This document shows positions 23,744 to 35,624 of a stretch of 64,000 nucleotides of DNA, piece after piece. The stretch comes from Botryosphaeria dothidea. Lineage: Eukaryota > Ascomycota > Dothideomycetes > Botryosphaeriales > Botryosphaeriaceae. The translations under genes and the position numbers were made by a program. The notes beneath the pieces are model-generated. The model did not search any database. It was not told where the DNA came from and was given only the letters and a program-made list of their open reading frames with translations. The first letter of the stretch is position 1; every line of letters begins with the position of its first letter. Where the stretch lies: the NCBI GenBank assembly GCA_011503125.2, contig WWBZ02000040.1:4030001-4094000 (forward strand), written 5' to 3'.

Positions 23744-26619
23744 GGCAGGGCCGGTGCGAGGACCGAAGTCGTGAAGCGTGACGAGGACGGGAGCCGAAGT
23801 GAAACTGGGCAGAGGCAGCCACCGACGAGTCTTTCGCACTCGTCACCGCGGGTTTGGCGATGGCAGCGGGACGGGGTGAGCTGGTGCGGACGGCGAGCAG
23901 TGGGAGCAGAATGCGCCTCTGCTGCTGGGCTGGCCGGTCGGACCTGTGTAAGAGGCAGTGACGGAGAAACGGCGGGAAATGACGGGCGAGGCGGATTGGA
24001 TCTGCTACTGGATGCTCATCAGCGGAGGCCGAAGGCGTCAGAGCACAGTGAGCATGGTCCGGAGTGCCTGGCGGCGGTGTGCGGGCAGAGCAGCGCGGTG
24101 CTGGGCTTGCTTGGGGCGAGCGATATTGAGGTCAGAGCCGTCGGCTTGGGGCACGTTGGAGGCACAGAGTGAGGACCGCTGGAATCGGTGCGGGTTAGCG
24201 CGAAAATTGGACTCCTCTTTTGCAGGCATGCGCTGTGATTTGCAGCGGCCGACAAATGCAGGTGGACTCCGTGCGTTGCTTTGGTAATGGTCACTGGGCC
24301 TGCGGTCCAGCACGCCGTTCACCAGAGCGCCGTCAAGTCACCCACGCCTCGGTGGCGCAACAAGCGATCATGCACTGTTGGGGGCACACCGCGAGCGGCT
24401 CTCTGCGCCTGAACCACCGCGTCTCTCTCTCACACTCACTCACACGCTCCCATATCAGCAGCAGTAGCGCCCGGGCCCCGGTGTACACACAATGCGTGCG
24501 CGGCGCAGCTTGGGCGCAGCCAGGCTGGGCGGAATTGGTGATGCTAGGTGCCGCCCCAAGCGTCCGCGTCCGCGCCGGAGCTCCCACGGCACCACCCACC
24601 CACCCACCTCTCGACCTCTCGCCTCGCTTGAAGCTTCTCCGCTCCCGCCCGTCATCGCCCTGCCCTGCCCTGCCCTGCCCTGCCCTGCCCTCTGTTGGCA
24701 GCTGACGGCTGACCAGCGCACACAGCGCGCTGCTGCTGGTGCCTGTCTCACCTGGGGAGCGCCAGGCACCGCGCCGGCCGTCTCAAGCAGCAGGCCACAG
24801 GCCCACGCGCAGCCTCGCACTCCCCGCCCAGTGGACGCAGTGCACCGAAATGACGCGGGACGCTTTGGGCCTCAGCGTGTGTGGACAAAAACGTCGCAGG
24901 AACACGTCCTGAAACTATGCGATTAGAATACAGTTGCACTGCTCCGGCAACCCGCCCCAGCTCCCGTCTAATGGTCGCACAGCCCGCAGCCGCCAGCCGC
25001 CGCCGTGTCTCTAGGCGCGCTCGGATCACGTGCGGCGCCGCTGGCAACGCTTCTCCTAAATTGCTGCGCGCTCTATTTAAGGAATTCTCCCCAGCCCTGA
25101 TCGCCCGCAGCAATTCGTGAGGCCCATTCCTCAATTTCGAGAGGATACGAAGCCAGCGTTCCCAGGGCTGGCTGGAGTTCCCGGAGTCCGACATCAAGGG
25201 AAATCCCCCACACAGCCGAGAATCGCGCCGCATCCAGCTGTGGCAAACGTGGTGGTGGTCGTCGTCGTGTTGGCGCCGAAGGACCTCGCTCGACGTCGCC
25301 GTGCTGGCCGGGGGGCGTCTCCTCTTTTTCTTCAGCCACCCATCGATAAAAAAGCAACCACAGCCCGACGCTCGGCTGAATATTTTGCGAAACGCGATTG
25401 CGCGTGCAGACTCGACTGTCTGCCCTCCTCCTTCTGCCAGGGGCTGCTCATTCTTATGCACCGCGTTATCCGCTGTCCTGGACCCGAGTCGCTAGCCCGC
25501 TAGTCGCCTCGGAAAGGCTGGGCTGTTCGTGTCCCAGCGGGAAGCCTGAAGCGCCAGGAAATCAAGCCAATCTTCCGCCCTCATATTGCCTGCGTATGCC
25601 CCTAGATCTGGTGGAGACCGGTGAGGTCCTATTTCTTTTCGCTGCCTGCTCTCATTCAACGTGCACCGAGAAGCGAAACGCGCTGGCAAGCGAAGCAGAT
25701 CGCTCTCACTCCTAATAATGTAAAACAAGATAAAGCAGCATCGGCCTCAGGATCCGCACACGCGTGCCTGTGCTGAAGCAGGGGCTGTCAGCGAGGAGAC
25801 TTACACTTCGAGGTGCTCCGTACTTCATTGAACTTTCCTGACGTTGGACGCAAGGGATCCACGTAATGCTCGCCCACGGAGTATTCACCGTTCTGATACT
25901 TTACATCTAACAACCGTGTTGCCCAGCGCCCGTCGTTTCGAGCGGTAATACTCAACCATACCCAAGGATCCGCCTCGTCGTTCCGCACATTCCTACTAAC
26001 GGCCCGCGGTCCGCTTGGGGGCGACGTTTGCACTGCTCTCTCTTTTCCCTGGATTTCTCTCGTGGCGCTTACGGTTGCCCGGTGCCGACGAAGATGGTGG
26101 CGTGATGATCACAAGTAGGCAGCATGGCATTGCCAGCTCTCCACTGTACTCCCCGCTACATGAGCTCCAGATTTCCCGGAAAACCATTGTTTGGGCGCCT
26201 CTCAGCGTTCTTTACCTGAATCATTCCCGCTCTTGTAAACTTCGACTGGACACATGCAATGCACCAATGGCATTGGCGTGCCCGCCAAGCTCATTTATGA
26301 TGATGATGCTGTGTTCCGCACATCGCCCCGCCCTCTGACGGCTTGAAATATTTGCAGTTGCAAGTTTTGCGCGGTGATCTCTGCGGTTGGATGGTGTAGC
26401 GCCACCTGCTCGTAACATTCGTCTCTTTCTAAACAGGAAGGTCACCATGCACAGTCATCTGCTGCGCAATGCATTCCCCGCCCTTTGCCGATCCACATCC
26501 CAGCTGCGAAGTCACTTCTCAAAACTCGAATACGCCACCTGCCATGGCCTGCTGAGCGACAACCAAGGCCATCTTGAAATTCTATCCCTTGCACAAGCGC
26601 TCTCACCATCGCAGGGATC
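23744..26619. other. Long intergenic region upstream of KNS1
   Basis: 2.88 kb, one of the widest gaps, with the KNS1 promoter at one end and the aminotransferase 3' end at the other. It is GC-rich in the middle and carries a CCCTG pentamer repeat at 24658-24690. ORFs up to 237 codons occur but on both strands in overlapping frames, as expected in GC-rich DNA. I recognise no gene or structured RNA. Confidence 0.5.
24658..24690. repeat. TGCCC pentanucleotide repeat, about 6.5 units
   Basis: A perfect short tandem repeat of TGCCC in the long region upstream of KNS1. A short related run occurs in the intron of the GFA gene near 54890-54905. Confidence 0.85.
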
Positions 26620-28418
26620 TTAAAGGCCAGCGAAGAAGTCAGTGATGACCTTGGTGGTCAAATCCACGATTTTCTCCACCTCAGCCCGGGTCACATTATA
26701 TGGCGGCGCCAACAGCACGTGGTCGCCAAACTTGCCGTCTACAGTGCCCGTGCCCGGGTAAATCGAGATGGAGTAATCCGGCTCCATTCCTGTACCCACC
26801 GTCAGCTTTTGGTGTACTTTAACCCTTGCTCGTCTCACCTTGTTCGTGGACACCCATTGCTATGCCTTGCTTAGGATCAAACGGCTCCTTCGTGGTCTTA
26901 TCCTTCACAAATTCAATCTTTTACCCTTGTCAGCAATGAATCCGTCGAATCCGCCGGTTGCTGGGCACTCACTCCCCAGAATAGTCCTCGCCCTCGAATA
27001 TTACCAACGTTCGGATGGTCCGCCAGACTCTTCTTCAGCAACTCCTCCATATACTTACCCACGACCATCACGTTCTCGCACAGCCTGTCCTCCCTGATGA
27101 TCCGCTGCACTTCCGCAGCCGCGGCACAAGCGATCGGATGACCTTGATATGTTTGTCCGTGGGAGAAACTGCCAGTGCCCTTCTCGAGCGCCTCCACTAC
27201 GCGGTGATTCATCAGCAACCCAGCGACGGGAGCATACCTGACATGATCGTCTATATTAGTATGCTTACTACTCCGGCGTAAAGAAGAGACTTCACGCACC
27301 CGCCGCCCAGGCCTTTGCCGATGGTTTGAATGTCAGGAACGACGCCTTCTTGCTGCCAGGCATGTAGCGTTCCGGTGCGGCCCATGCCGCTCATGATTTC
27401 ATCCATAATGAGCAGAGCGCCGTACTTGTCGCAGATAGCTTTCATGGCTTTGAAGTATCCGGGAACCGCGGGGACGCAGCCGAGTGCCTTGTGAGCTTTG
27501 GATCAGCATACTGACCACTTCGCGCAGGAATTGTACTATTCTGAACGAAGTGATTGTGCTCCTCGCAATGTGCACAGCGAAATTGTTGAGACGTCGCCAG
27601 AGTTAAGAAATAAGTCTAAAAGACGGGGAAATTGGGTACTTACCGCCCCGACGACAGGTTCCGCAACAAAAGCAACCACAGAGTCGGACCCAATGCGCTG
27701 AAATTCGTCATCCAACTCTTGTGCCAGCCTCGCGATGTAGTCCTCATCACTTTCGGCGTCCTTCTTGCCGCGGTACGCGTTGCAAGCCGAGACTCTTGAA
27801 ATGTTCGGGAGAAGCATGGGCTCGAACATCGCTCTTCGGGAAACGTGCCCTCCAAGGGACAACGAGCCCAGCGTCGTTCCGTGGTACGATTCTTTTCTGG
27901 CGATGAACTTGGTGCGTCTGGGCTGGGCAGGCGACTTTTCCAAATGGTATTGCCGGGCGAGCTTCATGGCAGCCTCAATGGCCTCAGACCCTGGTTCTCC
28001 CGCGTCAACAAAGGTTCCGGCCTCGCAAGTGATATCTACTCCCTTCGGAATCAGGGAAATGGATGGAGTGCTCACCTGAGCTGACAATGAAAGCCTTCGC
28101 CATCTCTCCATTCGTCCCCGCAATCAACTCTTTGCCCAAAGCTTCCGCAGCCGATGTGCTGAAGAACAGAGAATGACAATACGCCGCTTCGTCCAACTGC
28201 CGCATGATGGCGTCTTGGACCCGCTTATCTCCGTGTCCCAGACAGGAGACCGCTGCGCCACCAGTAGCGTCGAGGATCTGCTGGCCATTGGACAGCGTGA
28301 TGTAGTTTCCCGATGCGCCAACGACTTTGTGGGGAAGGGTCTTCAGGCTTCGGTGGAGGATGCCGGAGGCTTGGACGGCCTCGGCATGGTTTTGAGCGGA
28401 CCGAGCATGAGGAAGCAT
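26620..28418 (-). CDS. Class III PLP-dependent aminotransferase
   Basis: This is a fold-type I transaminase of the omega-amino acid/4-aminobutyrate group, converting an amino donor and a keto acid. Six exons, 28076-28418, 27644-27990, 27300-27487, 26973-27237, 26839-26917 and 26620-26789, give 463 residues with perfect phasing. Landmarks are ILDATGGAAVSCLGHGD, SGSEAIEAAMKLARQYH (cofactor phosphate loop), ARKESYHGTTLGSLSLGG, FVAEPVVGAALGCVP, LIMDEIMSGMGRTG with the pyridine-binding Asp, QTIGKGLGGGYAPVAG with the Schiff-base Lys, SHGQTYQGHPIACAAA and IRGRGLFWG. Substrate cannot be told from these motifs; yeast has no close single counterpart that I can name. A mitochondrial location is possible but the N-terminus (MLPHARSAQ) is not decisive. 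There are no breaks or missing catalytic residues, and its neighbours do not suggest a pathway. Confidence 0.93.
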
Positions 28419-29718
28419 GATGAAGATGAAAAAGAAGATTTGATGGATAAGTCAATGATGCTGTTCTGATTGGCGCAGAGTTTGTGGTCTAGTGTCTGTG
28501 GGTTTCTACCGGTTCTTGTCAACAGCGAATGTCGGCTTCTTATATTCACTCCGCCTTATCTTCAAAGCCTGCCTATCTATCCATTAAAGACTGCAACTAA
28601 GTGGAGATGTTTGCTCAAAGCAGACAATGGGTGCTCCAGATTGCTGCGGGGACGGGAAAAAATGAGTCAGATAATTCGGCATGCCGAAGGTATAGAAGCC
28701 GTTGGTCGGACCGGCCGGCAACGGTGAGGCTAGTGTGCCCTCGACTACGGCCATGTTTGGTAAAGTATTTCTCGGGCGACATGGGTACCAGCAGACTGTT
28801 GCATTGTGCACCAGCTTCTAATCAATCTAGATGTAATTTGGCTGGGATAGCATTGTATTTTCAAAGCTCGTTTTTAGATAGCCTTTCGAGGTCGGCAGTT
28901 CTATGAAGGGGGGTAATCGCTTGTATTGAGTTTGCGGAAGTCATTATCTTGCTCGCGTACGCATTGCCTAATTTCAACTTATATTCCGCCTCCTGCTTGC
29001 TGTAGTCCCTCTAGTAAGCTTCGCTTCTACGTCCAAATACTGACCAGCAGTCCTCAAGACGCCGGACTGGCGCACGCCCCACACGACGACCCGACGCGTC
29101 CTCTCCCATCGGCTCGACGCTGCCATCCGTTCGGCATGCCGAGACTCGGTAAGACCGGCACTCCTAGCGGCAGAGCACTGGACGTTGGCGACAGGAGGAT
29201 CTTCCCTCGTCAACGGCACCGGCGCTGCCCTATGCTTCGACGCTGCGCACGGGCAAATATTGGATGCGTAACAGACTAGCGAGTACGACGTCAGACCGCC
29301 TTCTGCAGCCCTTCTCCGGATCACAGCGGCGGCCTGGGTGCTCGAGGAGGCCCGGCAGGCACGAGTCGTGCTCCGCTGAGCGAGCGCATTAGGATCAACA
29401 GGGCCCGCCTCGAGACGGGAAGCAGGAAGCGATATCGCTTGCCGCCGTTTCTCCCCGCGGCCGGAGATAAGCGGAGCACCCGCCGGATCAATTGAGGCCC
29501 CGAGCCTCCGCTGCGATGACGCTATTGCAGCAGCCGCAGCTCGAAGCGAGAGAGCCCGCCGGAAATGCCAAGGCCAAAGGCGGTCAGCAGCGTGGGGAAC
29601 AGCTCTGCCACCGAACACCAGGAAACGTATCCACGAGAAATAATCACCACCAACCTCCTCTCCGCCGCATCACCGCCCCAATTCCTCGACCCGAAGCTCC
29701 AGACAGCAACCACCCGTC
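28419..29718. other. Divergent intergenic region between the aminotransferase and SEC65
   Basis: 1.3 kb between two divergent starts, expected to contain both promoters. I see only overlapping short ORFs and no RNA gene or repeat. Confidence 0.5.
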
Positions 29719-30581
29719 ATGGCGCACCACGCCCGCATCGAGGAGGTCTCCGACAGCGAGCCTGAAGACATGGACCCCTCCCAGTTCGACCCGCAAAACA
29801 TTGCGCGCATGATGAGTGTCGGCCAGCCAGGCGGAGCAGGTCCCTCGACCGGCGCCGGCTTCAATGCGCCGCTGGAGCCCTTCGCCGGCAAGAACAACAC
29901 CAACGTGCAGGCCATGCAGGCCGAGGTGGCCGAGAAGTCGAAGCGCTGGCAGTGCCTCTACCCGGTCTACTTCGATGCCTCGCGCACGCGCGCCGAGGGC
30001 CGCCGCGTCGGCAAGGAGCTGGCCGTCGCCTCGCCGCTGGCGCGCGACATCGCCGAGGCCGTCAACAGCCTGGGCCTGGTCAACGTGCTGCTCGACCCGG
30101 GCAAGACGCACCCGAAGGACTGGAGCAACCCGGGACGCGTCAAGGTCGAGCTGAAGGACAAGGACGGGAAGCTGAAGAATCCGCAGGTCAAGAACAGTGA
30201 GCCCCCTCATTTTTGCCCTCGATGATCTGGCAATCGACGTTTCGTGTCATTCACTAACACTTACCGCCAGAGCACCACCTCTACAACCTCATCGCCGCCT
30301 ACCTCAAGCAGCACCCCACGACGGAGGAGTCCCCCATGAAGCTGCAAATCAGAGGCTTGCCCCCGCCAAAGGAACTCAAGCCCCCGGCCGCCCCGCGCGG
30401 CTGGAAGATCAACCCCATCGTGCCGCTCCACTCGCCCGCCCTCAGCGGCGGCGGCGTCAGCGAGAACCTGTTCAAGGACATGATGGCTGAGATGCAGGGC
30501 GAGATGCCTGGCTCCGGCAACGCCAGCGACAGCGGCGCCGGTGGCAAGAAGAAGAAGGATAAGAAGAAGGGCAAGGCTTGA
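29719..30581 (+). CDS. SEC65: Signal recognition particle subunit SRP19
   Basis: SRP19/Sec65 binds SRP RNA helices 6 and 8 and lets the SRP54 subunit load, so it acts in co-translational targeting to the ER. Two exons, 29719-30196 and 30271-30581, give 262 residues. The SRP19 domain covers about residues 75-185: RWQCLYPVYFDASRTRAEGRRV, then LLDPGKTHPKDWSNPGRVKVEL, an intron, and HHLYNLIAAYLKQHPTTEESP. The N-terminal ~65 residues are acidic, then Gly-rich. The C-terminus ends in a Lys-rich tail (GGKKKKDKKKGK), typical of fungal members and probably RNA-contacting. The start is the first ATG in frame with the conserved sequence. Spliced phases agree and nothing is missing. Confidence 0.95.
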
Positions 30582-31747
30582 AGAGGGTTGGAGAGAAGTG
30601 TGGGCGACGGCCCTCGCTCAGTTGTTCAGCAGAGAAAGAGAGGTGGAGCTGGGGCAATTAAATGCGCCAACACTCCGATCATTCCTTTCTCTTTAGCTCT
30701 CCGCGCCAACGGCAGCGCTTTTTGCCTGCTCCTTCGGGAGACTCTTGGCCAATCTTGTGCGCATGTGCTTGTTGTATTGTACCAACGCCGGGGTGCATAT
30801 TGCACAGGCAACATGTAGCCTTAGGTCTACGTCGGTGAGACATACTAGATGTCGGGAACGCATCACATCAAATCAATACATATCAGCAGCGCCTTCTCCG
30901 CTCTGAAACTACGGAAAACTCTCACGTACCAGCGCGGGTAGACTCCATGAACATTGTGACTACAAACCGACCGTTCATGTACGGGAAATAATCGACTGCC
31001 CTTTCTGCATCCTCATAAATCACCACTTCACATCTGGCTTTATGTGTGTTGCCACTCACAGTCAACGTTGTCGTAGTCATCAGCAAAGCACTCATCACTT
31101 CAAAAGCATCCAATTTTCTCCCCTGGAATCTGACCAACGAGAGTGCTGCAGAAGCGAAGATCCGACAGCACATTCTGATCGGATTCATTGACGCCGAGTG
31201 GATCAACTCGGTTTCAACGAATGCGGAAGATACTCTTCCTCGGCTTTCTCTATCTCTCGACACTGAATTTCGGAAGAATCAGGGAGCTTCTGGCGCAGTG
31301 CGTGCATATCGTCAAATCCATGCTATAGGCAACCCTCCCTCTCACCATAGTCAATTGGCAAAGACACTCTTGCTTGATCCCTAGAAAGGCCGTCTCGTCA
31401 AAGCAACCACCGAATACCGATACTTGGCTCCTAGCTACATCTGCGAAAAGGAAGCCTTCTTTTGCACGACCGTTGCCACTCTTCCGAGCCAAGAAGAGCC
31501 AGGTGGTGTCCTCCGCGCCCGGTCTCAGCTACTCCAGGGAATCAGAGACGCCGCCATCATATCGACGCAGGAGACCAGGCAATAACGCTCACGAATCGCC
31601 ACGCTCTGCATCGCACAAGACGACGACGAAGAAGCGAAGCATTCTCGGATCTCTAAAACGGACGTCAACCACACGCTACTCGCTACTGACGATGGTCGGG
31701 TGGACCGCGAAAGACGCTGCATCGTCACTTCCAGGTGCTCGGCCATG

Positions 31748-31796
<49 letters not shown>

Positions 31797-33435
31797 CGTA
31801 TCACCGTATCCGGCGGAAAGACATCATCGGTAGCCTGTGATTCCAGACGTGCCCTTTCCACGCGGGACAACGCGGTGCTTTCGTGCTGGCTGACCGGTGT
31901 TGCTGCGCTGACATCCAGGGTCCGTAGACGAGCCGAAGACGTTGATAACGCCATCGTCCTTCCCGCCGAATGTCACGCCCACGCGCTGGATAAGGGATAA
32001 CGTGGCCGTCGGCACCGTTGATTATGAGAGACGAGCGAGGCCGGAGCGGAGATACTACAGACGTGGCTTAAGTCTAAGAAGAGGGTGATGGTTGTCCCGA
32101 GTCAGCGAAGTCCTACTTCTGCTGGATTGGGAAAGATGGTAGTTCGAAAAAGTGGGCGGTACCCGGAGCTCAGGAAAGGGGTCCGGAGATCAGCATGCGG
32201 ATAGAGTGAGAGATCGCGTCCGACGATTTTCCCGAGGGATAATATGGGTCTTTTTCGTGCACAGGGGGAGGCTAATGGACCGAGGCTTTTCCTTATGATA
32301 TAATGGATCGACTCTTGACTCGGAGTTTCTTCCGCCGAGTGGCGTACCACAAATTTGTACTTGACGCGTGCGAAAGGTCGATCTCGGAAATGATTGCAAG
32401 AATGCGGCTGTCTCATCTAGCTGGAGCAGTCGTCCGGATGCAAGCGTAGTGCTTTCTTTCCGAAGAACTTGCGTCCGCATGAATGCTTAGACTACCCGCA
32501 GTCATGAAAGTCTATATAAAAAAATTTTTTTTTGGGGGGGGGGGATTGCTAATTTGACATTCCCCTTCCCCGGGTTGACTGCCTTCGTAAGACTTCCGGC
32601 TCACGGATTCGGGCATCTGACGCGCCAACTAAAATCCCCCTGCTCGACGCTACAGATTACGCAATGGTCCGATCCTACCGCAGTATACCCTCTGCATGAG
32701 ACTGGACCAACGGGTGAAGCGTATGCTAAGTAACCACTGCAGGCATGCGCTCACTTTGTTACCCCCTCTTCTATCCCGTGTAACAAAAGCTCTCTAGTGA
32801 AGGAGGTGCCAGGGGGCTCAGAGCGCCTTCTATGCGGAAAAGGCCTTTCTCAATGCTAAGTGACTTCAGGGAGGTTGTCGAAATAGCAAGATAGGGGATA
32901 TTAAATCAGCAACACTTTGTTGTTTTCCTGACTTTAACGAGGTTATCTCAGTGAGACATGGTAGCAAAAGCATTACTTGCTAATACTACTAGCACATCAT
33001 TAAGCTCTCAGCCGTCACAAGCGAAGGGGGGTTTGGGTATGGAAACTCAAACACCAGCGGATAACACGGACAAAAAAAAAACCCCCCCAGCAGGCTTCCA
33101 AAAAAAGAAAGAAAAAATAAGCAAACACAACGTCATCAAGTGTCATTCAGGAGGGTCTAGCCACTTGAGCTTCAGGACAGCAAAAAAAAAACAAAAAAAA
33201 CAAAGAACTCGTCATTATTTCTCTTCCATTTTCCCCAAGGACTCATTCGCAGTCCCTCTACATTCCGAGGAAGAAGCTCTCCGGAGCCTCACAGATAAAA
33301 GTCATCTCAAGTTTCCTCCCTGTCACAAATGTTCCCGATGCCTTGATATCCGATGATTCGCAGAAAAAAAAAAGAAATAAAAGACTACACACTCTCTTCT
33401 ACCATCCCCACACCTTACCAGCCCGCAGCCCTAAC
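30582..33435. other. Long gene-poor convergent region
   Basis: 2.85 kb between two 3' ends (SEC65 and the aspartic protease), which is unusually long for convergent genes. It is more AT-rich than its surroundings, holds a (CA)23 microsatellite (31750-31795), and has A and G runs near 32520-32545 and 33070-33190. Minus-strand ORFs at about 30922-31492 look slightly protein-like and are discussed as a finding, but I cannot name a product. Confidence 0.5.
31750..31795. repeat. (CA)23 microsatellite
   Basis: An uninterrupted dinucleotide repeat of 46 bp on the plus strand. Reading it in frame produces artificial His-Thr or Cys-Val runs in overlapping ORFs, which should not be taken as proteins. 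Confidence 0.97.
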
Positions 33436-35624
33436 TTAGGCAGCGAACGGGAAGGGGAACGGGTTCTCAGGGGCGAAAGAGGAAGGGCTAGGGGTAGGCG
33501 TGGGAGTAGGGGTGGAGGAAGGAGTCGTGGTGCCGGTGGAGTTGGAGCCGGAGTTGGAGACGCCGGCCTGCTGGGCCCAGCCGAGACGGGGGGTGGTGGA
33601 GCTGGCGTCGAAGACGACGAACTGGCTCTTGAGGAAGATGTCGCCGACGATGGAGAAGCCGATGCCGTCGTCGCGCTGGATGCCGCCGAAGCACTGGCTG
33701 CCCGAGGCGGGCGCGTAGTTGACGTACGAGCCGGGCACGGTGCGCTTCTCGCCGTTGATGACGAGCGAGAAGGCGGGCAGATCGGTGGAGCAGTCGAAGA
33801 TGTAGCCGCCGTAGTTGGAGCTGTACTGGGCGCCCGAGACCTGCTCGTAGTAGGCCGAGACAACGTCGCGGGGCAGGTAGAGCAGGGTGGTGCCGGTGTC
33901 AGCGATGGCGTCGATGGTGGCGGTCTGGGTGGCGCCGTCGCCGACGGCGTAGGCGGAGGGCTTGAACTCCCAGAAGCCGTTGGAGGTGTCGACATCGACG
34001 TAGACGATCTCACCGGTGTACTTGCTGTCGTCGATGTAACCCAGGTCGTACGAACCGGCCTCACCCTTCTTCAGGGTGACGGTGAAGAGCTTCTTGGCAA
34101 GGGAGTCGCCAACAGTGTCGAAGAAAGTCTTCTTGGACTCGGGCTCGACGGTGTTGATGGAGCTGAAGGCCAGGCCGAGCAGGCCATCGTTGTCGGTGTC
34201 CTGGGTGAAGGAAGTGGACACGGAGGTGGCGGCCTCGACGGCCTGCGAGGTGGCAGTGACGCCGCCGACGACGACCTTGTCGGCGTAGACCTTGCCGGAC
34301 GCACCAGAGCCATCACCGTAGGAGATGTCCCAAGAGGAACCGGTCTCCTCGGTGCCCGACTTGGTGGGATCGTAGACGGCGTGGCCGGTCTGCTCGCTCT
34401 GGGTCATAAGGGTGGAGAAGACCCAACTGCAAGGCTGTTAGCGTGATGCTGCATGACCTGGTTGACAAATGGCTGCGTGCGGTTGCCTGGTCACGGCAGA
34501 GACACGACAGGAAGAAGATGCGGCCGAAAAAGGAAAGTGTTTCAGGGAGTGCGTGTGCCTGGGTTGGAGGGTGACGAAGCACATGTTTCCGCCACGACGC
34601 GGCCCCACCGCGCCAGCCCCGCCATGTTTGCAATGCGCCGTGCCGTCAGGCAACGAGTGGACAAGGGATGCTGTTGGATGACTGTGAAAGAAGAAGAGGC
34701 GGCACAGCCATTCGGCATAATGGGCTTCTTCTTTTTTCATGCGGACTGCGTGAATGCAGTCGTCATCCATGTTCGCGCACCCTGGTCGCCCGGACAGCGC
34801 ACGCCGGACTGCACATGCAAGACGCAGCCACAGCGGCAGAGGCGTACGCAGACTGGAGCAAGGAGAATGTTTCAACTTGCAGAGCCTAGACGGCGCGCCA
34901 CCGCAAAGGCCGCAAGTTGCGAATTGACAGCCGGGTGGAGAACGGGGCTTGTTGCCCAGACGGCGAAGAGGACTCAAGGCGAAACAAGGCGGGCCGGGGC
35001 GGTTGAAACGTCGCTTGGCGAGTGCTCCGATCAGCGCGCGGGTGCAGGAAATCTGCAGGGCTCGGCTACAGCGACTCGATCCCAAGGACGCGCGCGCGCA
35101 TGAACGGTGCAGCCCGCGCACATGCAGCCGGAAACATTGCGGGACGTCGGAGAGCAATTTAGGGAAACAGGAGGGGGATTGTCGCCGCAGTGCTTGGCAG
35201 AATCGCCGAAAAAGGGAAGAAAATGGGGTACTCACAGATCAGCAGAACCCTAGAGGCACATGTTAGCTACCGATCTTCACCGCAAACGCTGGGCAGTACT
35301 CACAGTGTCGAAGTCCAGCTCGAGCTCGGTGCCGCCGACAGTGACCGGGCAGAGGTACAGCGAGTCGTAGTCGTCCTCAGGCGTGGCAGCAACGGTGCCG
35401 GTGGCGGCAGCAGCAGCGGCGGACTGGACGTCGGCCGGGGCAGTGCCCTTGTACTTGTTGTAGACCTTGGCCATCTGGATGGGCCCGTTCTTCCTGACGG
35501 TGCCGCGGAAAACCTGGTTGAAGCTGAACGTGTCACGCTTCTCAATGGACCTGCGGTCGACTGGGCTGGCCAGTGACACGCACGAGAGCGCCGCCAGGGC
35601 GGTGACAGACCGGAGCGAAGGCAT
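33436..35624 (-). CDS. Secreted pepsin-like aspartic protease
   Basis: This is an A1-family acid endopeptidase, like endothiapepsin, made as a pre-pro-protein. Exons are 35304-35624, a 14-nt micro-exon 35236-35249, and 33436-34426, totalling 441 residues. Residues 1-20 form a signal peptide ([16 protein letters not shown]). A propeptide with a KR site and FSFNQVFRG follows, the first active-site motif DFDTGSADLWVF is assembled across both introns (Asp about 106), and [16 protein letters not shown] forms the flap with its Tyr. The second motif is [13 protein letters not shown] (Asp about 288). [16 protein letters not shown] and LGWAQQAG close the fold. The tail is a Ser/Thr/Pro linker ending FPFPFAA, without a clear GPI signal. 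The second intron (34427-35235, 809 nt) is very long for a fungus. The 14-nt exon is required to complete the DTGS motif, so I trust it. Confidence 0.93.

Noticed and set aside
24658..24690. CRISPR-like or telomeric repeat
   Set aside because: It is a simple perfect pentanucleotide tandem without spacers and does not match TTAGGG.
24748..25461. Minus-strand ORF of 237 codons in the KNS1 upstream gap
   Set aside because: Overlapping ORFs occur on both strands in this GC-rich stretch; composition is Arg/Ala-rich with no domain.
31374..32000. Plus-strand ORF of 208 codons with a His-Thr repeat
   Set aside because: The repeat is only the translated (CA)23 microsatellite; the rest has no recognisable domain.
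33343..34446. Plus-strand ORF of 367 codons
   Set aside because: It is the antisense shadow of the aspartic protease exon: Gly/Val-rich by codon complement, with no family motifs.
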